Origin: Flavobacteriales bacterium
GTDB taxonomy: Bacteria; Bacteroidota; Bacteroidia; Flavobacteriales_F; PHOS-HE28
Assembly: GCA_016788205.1 (NCBI GenBank)
Contig: JAEUTA010000027.1
Span: 1 to 64,000, forward strand
DNA length: 64,000 nt
Direction: 5' to 3'
This document shows positions 1-8,234 of this stretch, piece after piece. Position 1 is the first letter of the stretch, and every line of letters begins with the position of its first letter. A model generated the notes under the pieces. That model did not search any database. It saw only the letters and a program-made list of their open reading frames with translations, and had not been told where the DNA came from. A program made the translations under genes and the position numbers.

Positions 1-2
1 CT

Positions 3-713
3 CCGAACGCCGGTACGCTCAGCGGTACCCAAGCGGTTTGCGACGGTAGCACCACACAGTTCAGCACCACGGGCAGCGGCGGAAGCTGGAGCTCTGACAA
101 CACGACCACCGCTACGGTGAACGCAAGCGGCCTGGTGACCGGCGAGAATGCTGGTACCACCACGATCCGCTACACGGTCACGGGTACGGGCGGTTGCAGC
201 AACGCTGTCGCCACGCGCACGGTCACGGTCACAGCCGCTCCGAACGCCGGTACGCTCAGCGGTACCCAAGCGGTTTGCGACGGTAGCACCACACAGTTCA
301 GCACCACGGGCAGCGGCGGAAGCTGGAGCTCTGACAACACGACCACCGCTACGGTGAACGCAAGCGGCTTGGTGACTGGCGAGAACGCTGGTACCACCAC
401 GATCCGCTACACGGTCACGGGTACGGGCGGTTGCAGCAACGCTGTTGCCACGCGCACGGTCACGGTCACAGCCGCTCCGAACGCCGGTACGCTCAGCGGT
501 ACCCAAACTGTTTGCGACGGTAGCACCACGCAGTTCAGCACCACGGGCAGCGGCGGAAGCTGGAGCTCTGACAACACGACCACCGCTACGGTGAACGCGA
601 GCGGCCTGGTGACCGGTGAGAACGCTGGTACCACCACGATCCGCTACACGGTCACGGGTACGGGCGGTTGCAGCAACGCTGTTGCCACGCGCACGGTCGC
701 GGTGAGTGCTCCG
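3..713. repeat. three 237-bp tandem repeats
   Basis: Units at 3-239, 240-476 and 477-713 are in frame, 79 codons each, and differ by only a few silent or near-silent bases. A fourth copy from 714 is strongly diverged. More units probably lie upstream of the window edge. Near-identity at DNA level points to recent expansion or gene conversion. Confidence 0.95.
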
Positions 714-3623
714 CCCAATGCAGGTGCGAGTAGCACGCTCACGATATGTGCGACCGGAGCCAGCGTGAACTTGCGCAATCAATTGAATGGAAGCCCGCAG
801 ACTGGTGGCACATGGTCCGGACCGAGCACGGTTTTGAACGATACGTACGATCCGGTCAGTATGAGCGCCGGTACGTATACATATACGGTCACCGGCACTG
901 GCGGATGTTCAGATGCCAGCGCTCAAGTAGTGGTAAGCGAGAGTACTTCGACCACTTGGTTCGCTGATACTGATGGAGATGGTTACGGGGAGCCCGGCAA
1001 TAGCACTCAGTCCTGCAGCCAGCCACAAGGGTTCGTAGACAACAATAATGATGCATGTCCGGGCACTGCCAATGGCGCAGGTGTGAACGCTCAGGGCTGT
1101 TCCTGCGCTCAGGTTACCGTCGATGATGGTAACCCATGTACGCTGGACGCCTGTACCAATGGTGTTGTGACACACACGCCGCAGGATGCTGACGTTGATG
1201 GTGTCTGCGATGCGAACGATGCTTGCCCCGGTACGGCTACCGGCGCAGGTGTGAACGCTCAGGGCTGTTCCTGCGCCCAGGTTACCGTCGATGATGGTAA
1301 CCCATGCACCTTGGACGCCTGTACCAATGGTGTTGTGACACACACCCCGCAGGATGCTGACGTTGATGGTGTCTGCGATGCGAACGATGGTTGCCCCGGT
1401 ACGGCTACCGGCGCAGGTGTGAACGCTCAGGGCTGTTCTTGCGCCCAGGTTACCGTCGATGATGGTAACCCATGCACCTTGGACGCCTGCACCAATGGTA
1501 TTGTCAGCCACACGTTCCAAGATGGTGACGGCGATGGTGTTTGCGATGCGAACGACCCTTGCCCATTGCTGGCGAACCTGAACCCTGGAGATTCCTGCGA
1601 TGATGGCGACCCGGATACGGTGGATGATGTTGTGACCTCCGGCTGCGTTTGCGCCGGGACCTTGGATGAGGATTGCAACGGTGTTCCCGGAGGTCCAGCG
1701 CAACCTGGTACCAGCTGCAACGACAACAACGCATGTACGACCAACGACGTTTACGGTGCGGATTGCAACTGTGCAGGAACCTTGGCCGATGCTGACGTTG
1801 ATGGTGTCTGTGATGCGAACGATGCTTGCCCCGGTACGGCTACCGGCGCAGGTGTGAACGCTCAGGGCTGTTCCTGCGCCCAGGTTACCGTCGATGATGG
1901 TAACCCGTGCACCTTGGACGCCTGCACCAATGGTATTGTCAGCCACACGTTCCAAGATGGTGACGGCGATGGTGTTTGCGATGCGAACGACCCTTGCCCT
2001 GCGCTGGCGAATGTGGCTCCGGGTCAGTCTTGCAATGACAATGATCCCTGCACCATCAACGATGTCATAACCGCGAATTGTGGTTGCGCCGGAACACCGA
2101 GCGGAGATACCGACAATGATGGCGTATGTAACGCACAAGATGATTGTCCGACCGTTCAAGGTCAGGTCGGTTCAACCTGTAATGACAATAACCCCGGCAC
2201 GACCGATGATCGCTTGAATTCCAGTTGCCAGTGTGTAGGCACACCGGTGGCTTGTGATCAGCAGGTGAATCTGGTGATCACGACGGATGCGAACGCAGGT
2301 CAGACGACCTGGCAGATCCTTCCTGAAGGCGGTGGTGCATCGGTCTGCGCGGGCGGTCCGTATCCTGGTGTGAACAACCAGACGATAGGTGAATCGTGTT
2401 GCCTGGCCAATGGCTGTTACGTTCTTCGTGTGCTGGACAGCGCTGGCGATGGTTTGACCACCGGAGGTTATGTGCTGAAGGAAGGAGGCGCGAATGGTCG
2501 TCGCATTATCGACAACACGGCTGATGGCGTGTTCGGCGCAGTGAGCCAGATCGCAGGAGGACAAGGTTTCTGCGTGCCATTGGGCAACGATCGGTTGATC
2601 TTCTCGAACTGCGACCGCTTGTTCTGGACGCCGAATCAATTCGCTGTTGCCACGGAGAATCCGGCGGTTTCAGCTACATGGGTCGTGGGCGGAGCGAACA
2701 ATGTTCAACCGAACAACAGTGGCTACGAGTTCTGGGTCTTCGATCCTGATGGGACCTATAGCTTCCGCCGTTTCCGTGCCCACAATGCCGGTGATGGCTT
2801 TGGTACGGCTTCCGCTATCCGAGCCTGCCACATGCAGATCAATAGCTGGGCTAACACGGTAACTACACCGCATATTCCGGCCAATGTGCTGATGAACGTC
2901 CGTGTACGTGGTCGGGTAGCTGGCCAGAACTTCGCTTTCGGTCCAGCATGCAGGTTCAAGATCGATCCCGTTCTTGCACTCTGTCCACCAACGGCGTTGG
3001 TGAACACTCCGGGTACGGTCGAGTATTCGTGCGGTGTTGTGAAACAGTTCGGTGGAAACTCCAGGCTGTATGCTTGGTCGCGTCCTGGAGCCACTCGCTA
3101 TCAGTTCGAGTTCACCATTCCGGGAGAGGGCAACTTCATCAAGGTGGTTACCAGTACGAACAACCAGATCGTGCTCAACTGGGCGGTTGATCCCCTGCAG
3201 AACGGAGTCACTTATAACGTGCGCGTCCGGATCAGCAAGGATCAAGGTGTGTCGTGGTGCACGTGGGGTGATGTCTGCTACGTCACGATCAACAACCCGG
3301 TCAACTCCGGAATGGCAGTTACCGACGATGTGACGGATCACACGACCATGTTCCCTACGCCTTCGCTCGTCTCTTGGCCGAACCCGAATGGCGGAGATCG
3401 TCTGTTCGTGGAGATGACCGGTCTGGCCGATGACATTGAGCGTGTCGACGTCGAACTTTTCGATCTGACCGGTAAGCGGATCTTCAACGACAAACTCAGT
3501 GTTCAGGCCGGTGCAGGACGTGGCACGCTGGGCTTGGAGGGTGTTGTTGGAAGCGGTGTTTATCTGATGCGTGTCGCTGCAGGTGAGAATGTATGGACAG
3601 AGCGGATCATCATTCAACGCTGA
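3..3623 (+). CDS. T9SS-exported repeat surface protein, 5' end outside window
   Basis: The frame is open from the window edge, so the signal peptide lies upstream; 1206 residues are visible. In order: three near-identical 79-residue Ig-like repeats and a diverged fourth (to about base 950); a WFADTDGDGYG motif; four or five acidic cysteine repeats of thrombospondin type 3 character (pattern DxDxDGVCDANDxCP, bases ~1042-2240), some with a 56-residue period; a segment with paired Cys and a DSAGDG...GGY pattern (~2247-2520); a ~260-residue module of unknown fold (~2570-3290); and a C-terminal T9SS type A sorting domain (SWPNPNGG ... GVYLMRV ... ending IIIQR). The acidic repeats probably bind calcium. 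Role inferred: cell-surface or secreted adhesin/structural protein. The last ~400 residues before the sorting domain match the giant subtilase at 54463-63762. A strong terminator follows. Confidence 0.9.
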   Translation, partial: PNAGTLSGTQAVCDGSTTQFSTTGSGGSWSSDNTTTATVNASGLVTGENAGTTTIRYTVTGTGGCSNAVATRTVTVTAAPNAGTLSGTQAVCDGSTTQFSTTGSGGSWSSDNTTTATVNASGLVTGENAGTTTIRYTVTGTGGCSNAVATRTVTVTAAPNAGTLSGTQTVCDGSTTQFSTTGSGGSWSSDNTTTATVNASGLVTGENAGTTTIRYTVTGTGGCSNAVATRTVAVSAPPNAGASSTLTICATGASVNLRNQLNGSPQTGGTWSGPSTVLNDTYDPVSMSAGTYTYTVTGTGGCSDASAQVVVSESTSTTWFADTDGDGYGEPGNSTQSCSQPQGFVDNNNDACPGTANGAGVNAQGCSCAQVTVDDGNPCTLDACTNGVVTHTPQDADVDGVCDANDACPGTATGAGVNAQGCSCAQVTVDDGNPCTLDACTNGVVTHTPQDADVDGVCDANDGCPGTATGAGVNAQGCSCAQVTVDDGNPCTLDACTNGIVSHTFQDGDGDGVCDANDPCPLLANLNPGDSCDDGDPDTVDDVVTSGCVCAGTLDEDCNGVPGGPAQPGTSCNDNNACTTNDVYGADCNCAGTLADADVDGVCDANDACPGTATGAGVNAQGCSCAQVTVDDGNPCTLDACTNGIVSHTFQDGDGDGVCDANDPCPALANVAPGQSCNDNDPCTINDVITANCGCAGTPSGDTDNDGVCNAQDDCPTVQGQVGSTCNDNNPGTTDDRLNSSCQCVGTPVACDQQVNLVITTDANAGQTTWQILPEGGGASVCAGGPYPGVNNQTIGESCCLANGCYVLRVLDSAGDGLTTGGYVLKEGGANGRRIIDNTADGVFGAVSQIAGGQGFCVPLGNDRLIFSNCDRLFWTPNQFAVATENPAVSATWVVGGANNVQPNNSGYEFWVFDPDGTYSFRRFRAHNAGDGFGTASAIRACHMQINSWANTVTTPHIPANVLMNVRVRGRVAGQNFAFGPACRFKIDPVLALCPPTALVNTPGTVEYSCGVVKQFGGNSRLYAWSRPGATRYQFEFTIPGEGNFIKVVTSTNNQIVLNWAVDPLQNGVTYNVRVRISKDQGVSWCTWGDVCYVTINNPVNSGMAVTDDVTDHTTMFPTPSLVSWPNPNGGDRLFVEMTGLADDIERVDVELFDLTGKRIFNDKLSVQAGAGRGTLGLEGVVGSGVYLMRVAAGENVWTERIIIQR
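1042..1956. repeat. 168-bp acidic/cysteine repeats
   Basis: Near-identical 168-bp (56-codon) units at 1185-1352 and 1353-1520 and again at 1789-1956, with a partial first copy from 1042. Each encodes DxDxDGVCDANDACPG followed by a Cys-rich stretch (GCSCAQVTVDDGNPCTLDAC). Confidence 0.85.
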
Positions 3624-3640
3624 TAGCCGGTCCGTTCTTT

Positions 3641-3672
3641 GAAGAAGCCGCCCTGGTAAGGGCGGCTTCTTC
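3641..3672 (+). terminator. terminator of the surface-protein gene
   Basis: Perfect 13-bp stem (gaagaagccgccc / gggcggcttcttc) with a 6-base loop, 18 bases after the stop codon. Confidence 0.85.
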
Positions 3673-3753
3673 AATTACCACCTTTTTGTACCGACAAGTG
3701 GGTATTGCAGCGGGCCAAATAGGAGCCCAATTTCGTCAGGTCAATGAATCGTC

Positions 3754-3870
3754 ATGAAGAGCATGAGTAAAGCCAATGGGCACGACGAGTTCTTGTCCAA
3801 ATTCGCCCTATTGATCGCGTGTTGCACACTGCTGCTGCTTTTGTATGGATTGTTCGGTCATGGTTCCTGA
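3754..3870 (+). CDS. possible small single-span membrane protein (38 aa)
   Basis: An ATG frame encodes MKSMSKANGHDEFLSKF followed by a hydrophobic stretch (ALLIACCTLLLLLYGLFG) and a short tail. It would be a 38-residue one-pass membrane protein with a polar, slightly basic N-terminus. A promoter-like CAATTTCG box sits at 3728-3735 with a TTG about 20 bases upstream of it, and a hairpin terminator follows at 3930-3959. I recognise no family. The rest of the 353-base gap between the surface-protein gene and gap holds only the two terminators. It could equally be non-coding; hydrophobic composition plus flanking signals is the only support. Confidence 0.4.
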   Translation: MKSMSKANGHDEFLSKFALLIACCTLLLLLYGLFGHGS

Positions 3871-3929
3871 GCACAGCACCTAAGTCCGAATGCTCATGGG
3901 AAGAGCATGTTTTGGATCCACTTGAAAGA

Positions 3930-3959
3930 GGAAAGCCCTCCATATAGGGAGGGCTTTCC
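3930..3959. terminator. bidirectional terminator
   Basis: 12-bp perfect stem (ggaaagccctcc / ggagggctttcc) with a 6-base loop, placed 17 bases beyond the gap stop codon on the minus strand and 60 bases beyond the small plus-strand frame. Confidence 0.75.
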
Positions 3960-3976
3960 ATGAATGAGACTGGATC

Positions 3977-5431
3977 TCAGTAGTACACCAAGCGACGCAC
4001 TTTCGTCACATGCTTGGCCAGACGGATCACCTGTTTGGTGTAGCCGAACTCGTTGTCGTACCAGGCGTAGAGCACCACGCTCTTGCCGTCGGGGGCAACG
4101 ATGGTGGCGTTGCTATCGAACACGCTGCAGCAGGTATCGCCGATGATGTCGCTGCTCACCAGCTCGGGGTCCACTTGGTAGTGGATCTGGTTCACCAGTT
4201 CGCCAACGAGCGCGGCGTTGCGGATCATGTCGTTCATGGCGGCCAGATCAGCGATCGGCTTCTTCAGCGTCAGGTTCATGATGGCCAGTGAACCGTTGGG
4301 CGTAGGCACACGCACGGCGTTGGCGGTCAGCTTGTCCTTCAGGCTGGGGATCGCTTTGGAAACAGCGGTACCGGCACCGGTGCTGGTGATCACCATGTTG
4401 ATGGCAGCGCTACGGCCACGACGCGGACCCTTGTGGTAGTTATCCAGCAGGTTCTGGTCGTTGGTGTAGGCGTGAACGGTCTCGATGTGGCCTTTCTCGA
4501 TGCCCAGGTTGTCCTCAACCACTTTCAGCACGGGGCAGATTGCATTGGTGGTGCAGCTTGCCGCACTGAACACCTTCTCGTTGTCGATGTCCACGTCCTT
4601 GTGGTTGATGCCGTAGACGATGTTCGGCACCTCCTTGCCAGGAGCGGTGAGCAACACTTTGGCCACGCCCTTGCTCTTCAGGTGGCGCTCCAGATCGGCA
4701 CGCTTGGTGAAGGCACCGGTGTTATCGATCACGAGGGCGTTGTTGATGCCGTACTGCGTGTAGTCGATGTCCTCCGGGTTGGCGGCGGCGATGAGCTGCA
4801 CCTGCTGGCCGTTGATGATGATCTGCTTGTTCGGCACATCCTCGATCACGGTGCCTTTGAAAGAGCCGTGTACACTGTCGTTGCGGAGCAGCGCGGCGCG
4901 CTTCACGATCTCGGCATCCGTCAGGGTGCGTGTGACGATGGCGCGGAGGCGGAGCTGCTGGCCTTTACCGGCTTGTTTCACCAATTCGCGCGCAGCGATA
5001 CGGCCGATACGACCGAAGCCGTACAGCACCACATCCTGTGGCTGGAAGTTGTGCTTGTCCTGGCCGATGAAGCCGCTGAGGTGGTTTTTCAGGAAGTCGC
5101 TGATGGACTTGTTGCCGCTGGAGGAGAACTCGTGGCTGAGCTTGCCGATGTCGATCTTGCTGGGAGCCAGGTCGAGGTCGAGCAGGCCACGGGCCACGTC
5201 GGCGGTGGTGGTCACGTCGATGGGCTTCTTCACCACCTCTTCTGCGTACTTGAAGAGCTTGATCACCTCCGAGATGCCGATATCGGTGAGGTGATTACGG
5301 AAGAACACCAGTTCAACACCACGGTCATACATGAGCCGACCAACTGAATTGATCAGGTCCACGGCGGCGCGTTCACGATCCACATACTGTTGCAGACCGG
5401 CTTCGTAACCGGCTTTTGCTACTGTCTCCAT
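3977..5431 (-). CDS. gap: glyceraldehyde-3-phosphate dehydrogenase, long form
   Basis: 484 residues. Catalyses the NAD-dependent oxidative phosphorylation of glyceraldehyde 3-phosphate in glycolysis, or the reverse reaction. A ~130-residue N-terminal extension, known from Bacteroidota-type GAPDH, precedes the Rossmann motif (YGFGRIGR, about residues 137-144). The active-site loop SCTTNAICP lies near residue 290, and HAYTNDQNLLDNYH and the catalytic-domain motif TGAGTAVSKAIP follow. The frame opens further upstream (to 5503), but the start METVAKAGYEAG at 5431 fits the family; the longer version would run into the sigma-factor stop. It lies downstream of the sigma-factor gene and its terminator, so it is probably separately transcribed. 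Confidence 0.93.
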   Translation of the reverse strand: METVAKAGYEAGLQQYVDRERAAVDLINSVGRLMYDRGVELVFFRNHLTDIGISEVIKLFKYAEEVVKKPIDVTTTADVARGLLDLDLAPSKIDIGKLSHEFSSSGNKSISDFLKNHLSGFIGQDKHNFQPQDVVLYGFGRIGRIAARELVKQAGKGQQLRLRAIVTRTLTDAEIVKRAALLRNDSVHGSFKGTVIEDVPNKQIIINGQQVQLIAAANPEDIDYTQYGINNALVIDNTGAFTKRADLERHLKSKGVAKVLLTAPGKEVPNIVYGINHKDVDIDNEKVFSAASCTTNAICPVLKVVEDNLGIEKGHIETVHAYTNDQNLLDNYHKGPRRGRSAAINMVITSTGAGTAVSKAIPSLKDKLTANAVRVPTPNGSLAIMNLTLKKPIADLAAMNDMIRNAALVGELVNQIHYQVDPELVSSDIIGDTCCSVFDSNATIVAPDGKSVVLYAWYDNEFGYTKQVIRLAKHVTKVRRLVYY

Positions 5432-5473
5432 TATCGGTTTTTGATGGGGGATTGAGGTTCGCAGAAAACAAAA

Positions 5474-5491
5474 GGGGGCCGTGAAGCCCCC
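5474..5491 (-). terminator. terminator of the sigma-factor gene
   Basis: Stem gggggc/gccccc with a 6-base loop, followed on the minus strand by ttttgtttt; 9 bases beyond the sigma-factor stop. Confidence 0.8.
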
Positions 5492-5499
5492 TTGTTCGA

Positions 5500-6363
5500 T
5501 CAACCGAGATAAGCTTTCAGAAGCTTGCTTCGGCTAGTGTGTCGTAGTCGTCGAATGGCCTTCTCCTTGATCTGACGCACGCGCTCACGGGTGAGGTCGA
5601 ACTTGGCGCCGATCTCTTCCAGGGTGAGGCCGTGGTTGATGCCGATGCCGAAGAACAGCTTCACCACGTCGCGTTCGCGTTCGGTAAGGGTGCTCAGGGC
5701 GCGCTCAATCTCCTTGGCCAGCGACTCGTTCAGCAGCAGGCGGTCGGCTGGGGCGCTGTCGTTGTTCGGCAGCACATCCAGCAAGCTGTTGCTCTCACCT
5801 TCCACGAAAGGCGCGTCCATGCTGATGTGGCGACCGCTCACCTTCATGGTGTCGCTCACTTTTTCGGCAGGCAGGTCAAGGAAGACAGCGAGTTCGTCGG
5901 CGCTGGGCGGACGCTCGTACTCCTGCTCCAGCTTGGCGAAGGCCTTGTTGATCTTGTTGAGGCTGCCCACCTGGTTCAGGGGCAGGCGCACGATACGGCT
6001 CTGTTCGGCCAATGCCTGAAGGATGCTCTGGCGGATCCACCACACGGCGTAGGAGATGAACTTGAAACCGCGGGTCTCATCGAAACGCTGGGCCGCCTTG
6101 ATCAGGCCGAGGTTGCCCTCGTTGATCAGATCGGGCAGGCTGAGGCCTTGGTTCTGGTACTGTTTGGCTACCGACACCACGAAACGCAGGTTGGCCTTCA
6201 CCAGTTTTTCCAGTGCCAGACCATCGCCTTCCTTGATGCGTCGGGCCAGTTCCACCTCCATATCGGCGGTGATGAGGCCTTCCTTGCCGATCTCCTGCAG
6301 GTATTTGTCCAGCGACTGGCTTTCCCGGTTGGTGATCGACTTGGTGATCTTAAGCTGACGCAT
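5500..6363 (-). CDS. rpoD: primary RNA polymerase sigma factor (sigma-70 family)
   Basis: 287 residues starting [20 protein letters not shown], the usual start and length of the Bacteroidota housekeeping sigma factor, which lacks region 1.1. Region 1.2 ([15 protein letters not shown]), region 2 ([50 protein letters not shown]), region 3 and region 4 ([34 protein letters not shown]) are all present. It directs transcription from the TTG/TAnnTTTG promoters seen throughout this window. A longer in-frame start at 6375 adds four residues and is not needed. A TACCTTCG box lies about 90 bases upstream. Confidence 0.96.
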   Translation of the reverse strand: MRQLKITKSITNRESQSLDKYLQEIGKEGLITADMEVELARRIKEGDGLALEKLVKANLRFVVSVAKQYQNQGLSLPDLINEGNLGLIKAAQRFDETRGFKFISYAVWWIRQSILQALAEQSRIVRLPLNQVGSLNKINKAFAKLEQEYERPPSADELAVFLDLPAEKVSDTMKVSGRHISMDAPFVEGESNSLLDVLPNNDSAPADRLLLNESLAKEIERALSTLTERERDVVKLFFGIGINHGLTLEEIGAKFDLTRERVRQIKEKAIRRLRHTSRSKLLKAYLG

Positions 6364-6452
6364 CCTAGATGCCATGCGTGAAGAGTCTTATTAGGTGTGT
6401 CCGAGTAGAGTTGACGATCCGAACAGGCCGAGGTCACTTCCCGGTCGGGCTG

Positions 6453-6460
6453 CGAAGGTA
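6453..6460 (-). promoter_or_regulatory. -7 box upstream of rpoD
   Basis: TACCTTCG on the minus strand, matching TAnnTTYG; leader of about 85-90 bases to the ATG at 6363. Confidence 0.6.
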
Positions 6461-6507
6461 CGACCCCCCGTTGGTACGGGACAAGCCGGAATACCAACGA
6501 GGGGTCG
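6461..6507 (-). terminator. hairpin after htrA
   Basis: 16-bp arms (6461-6476 and 6492-6507) with one mismatch, cgacccc.cgttggta, loop of 15 bases; 38 bases beyond the htrA stop and just upstream of the rpoD promoter box. Confidence 0.65.
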
Positions 6508-6544
6508 ATCAGTGTGCAATTCCTTGGATGGGCGCGGGTTCCGA

Positions 6545-7999
6545 TCAGAGGCCCAGACCGTAATAGGCGCGCGTTCCGTTCGGATACACGCCTTCCACAA
6601 GAACCCCGCCACGTTTATTCTCCAACAGTTTGGCTAGTTGAGCAGGATCCTTGATCGCTTCCTGATCGATCCGGGTGATGATAAAGCCCTCCTTAATACC
6701 GCTGCTGCGGAACTTCCCACCGTTGATGGTGGTCACCTTCACACCGTGCTCCAAACCGAGGGACTTCAGTTCCGAAACACTGGCCGCACCGAACTCCGCG
6801 CCCAGTGAGGATGAACCCACGCTTCGGGTATCCACGGCGGCTACGGCTGTACCTTCCTTACCACGGAGGGTCATATCGAAGACCTGCTCTTCGCCTTTGC
6901 GGAAGACCGTGACCGGCACCTTGTTGCCCGGGCGGAATTTGCCGACCTGCTCCTGGAGCTGCGGTACGTTGTTCACATCGATGGCGCCCACTTTCACGAT
7001 CACATCACCGGCTTCCATGCCCGCTTTCTGTGCTGCACCCCCATCGGTGATACCGTTGACGTACACGCCTTTGATGCGGCCCAGTCCCGTCTCATCGGCG
7101 AGTTTCTGGTCCATGTCCCGGATGCTCACACCGATGTAGGCACGTTGAACACTACCGAACTCGAGCAGGTCATTGGCCACTTTCTGAACGATGTTCACCG
7201 GGATGGCGAAGCTGTAACCCGAATACGCCCCCGTAGTACTGGCGATGGCGCTGTTGATGCCCACCAGTCGGCCATTGGCGTCCACCAGGGCACCACCACT
7301 GTTGCCTGGGTTCACGGCGGCATCGGTCTGGATGAAGGATTCCAGCGGGATGATGTCGCGGGCTGCATCATACTGGAGCAGGTTGATGTTGCGGGCCTTG
7401 GCGCTGACGATACCGGCGGTCACGGTGCTGGTCAGGTTCATCGGGTTGCCCACGGCGAGCACCCATTCACCCACGCGCACATCGTCGCTGTTGCCATAGG
7501 GCACGGTGGCCAGGTCCTTGGCGTCGATCTTCAAAAGGGCAAGGTCGGTGCTGGGGTCACGACCGATCACCGTGCCTTCGAACTGGCGGTTGTCGTTGAG
7601 GTGTACCTGGATCTTATCGGCACCTTCCACCACATGGTTGTTGGTCATGATATATCCGTCCGTGCTCACAATCACGCCACTGCCAGCGCCTTGACGGAGT
7701 TGTTGTTGCTGGGGCGCTCGGTAGCCCCAGAAGAAATCCGCGAAGGGGTCGCGAACGTTCACCGCAGTTTCTGTGGTCACGTGCACCACGGCGTTCACGG
7801 TCTGTTCAGCGGCATAGGTGAAATCCAATGCGGTGGTGGATGTGCCGTTGGGCCGTGGAAGGTTCACGAAGCGCGCCGGGGCCGGCGCCATGGCGGTAGA
7901 CGCGGTGGACTCGTTCTTGGAAGAAAGCATGTCATGGCCTCCGAGCGCGAGCAGCGCTCCAGCGAGGCCCATTGCGAAGTATCCGAATGCACGTTTCAT
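6545..7999 (-). CDS. HtrA/DegP-type periplasmic serine protease
   Basis: 484 residues from MKRAFGYFAMGLAGALLALGG, a signal anchor or signal peptide. It degrades or refolds misfolded envelope proteins. The trypsin-like domain carries the triad His (TNNHVVEGA), Asp (DPSTDLALLK) and Ser (NPGNSGGAL). Two PDZ domains follow: the first around AYIGVSIRDMDQKL...GGAAQKAGMEAGDVI, the second (GVKVTTINGGKFRSSGIKEGFII) at the C-terminus. This is the DegP/DegQ domain order. The longer frame start at 8032 adds a non-signal-like leader and was rejected. It is transcribed alone, ahead of a hairpin terminator. Confidence 0.95.
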   Translation of the reverse strand: MKRAFGYFAMGLAGALLALGGHDMLSSKNESTASTAMAPAPARFVNLPRPNGTSTTALDFTYAAEQTVNAVVHVTTETAVNVRDPFADFFWGYRAPQQQQLRQGAGSGVIVSTDGYIMTNNHVVEGADKIQVHLNDNRQFEGTVIGRDPSTDLALLKIDAKDLATVPYGNSDDVRVGEWVLAVGNPMNLTSTVTAGIVSAKARNINLLQYDAARDIIPLESFIQTDAAVNPGNSGGALVDANGRLVGINSAIASTTGAYSGYSFAIPVNIVQKVANDLLEFGSVQRAYIGVSIRDMDQKLADETGLGRIKGVYVNGITDGGAAQKAGMEAGDVIVKVGAIDVNNVPQLQEQVGKFRPGNKVPVTVFRKGEEQVFDMTLRGKEGTAVAAVDTRSVGSSSLGAEFGAASVSELKSLGLEHGVKVTTINGGKFRSSGIKEGFIITRIDQEAIKDPAQLAKLLENKRGGVLVEGVYPNGTRAYYGLGL

Positions 8000-8120
8000 G
8001 TTCGTTGGGATGTTGTGTCGTCCCGGGATCAAAGTTCGTACCGGCGATGTCTTCTGAACGCTTTGACAGGCCTTTCGTGTCGCGTTGTCGCGTTAAGAAA
8101 TGTTGATCGGGTGAAGAGGA

Positions 8121-8213
8121 GGTTCACCGCAAAGAGCAGAAGGCGCAAAGCCAGGATGCAGGAGGAGATGAATAGTGGCTTTCTCCGCGATCTCTGCGCC
8201 TTGGCGGTGAACG
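8121..8213. repeat. intergenic imperfect palindrome
   Basis: Outer arms gttcaccgc (8122-8130) and gcggtgaac (8204-8212) are perfect, and the inner arms (aaggcgcaaag versus ctctgcgcctt) are partly complementary. It sits between divergent htrA and dapF. The wording resembles the widespread 'ttcaccgcaaaggcgcaaag' intergenic repeat seen in many environmental bacterial genomes; that likeness is from memory. Confidence 0.6.
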
Positions 8214-8234
8214 CATTCCCGATATTTGCCAACG

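Noticed and set aside
3..1956. Possible CRISPR array (regular repeats)
   Set aside because: Units are 237 or 168 bp, contiguous, and in frame within a protein; there are no spacers and no cas genes.
909..2159. 416-residue minus-strand frame across the acidic repeats
   Set aside because: Antisense to the repeat region; its own repeated Ile/Val/Thr-rich peptide simply mirrors the 168-bp repeats.
5431..5503. Upstream start of gap giving 24 more residues
   Set aside because: The extension overlaps the sigma-factor stop and terminator and does not look like the family N-terminus.
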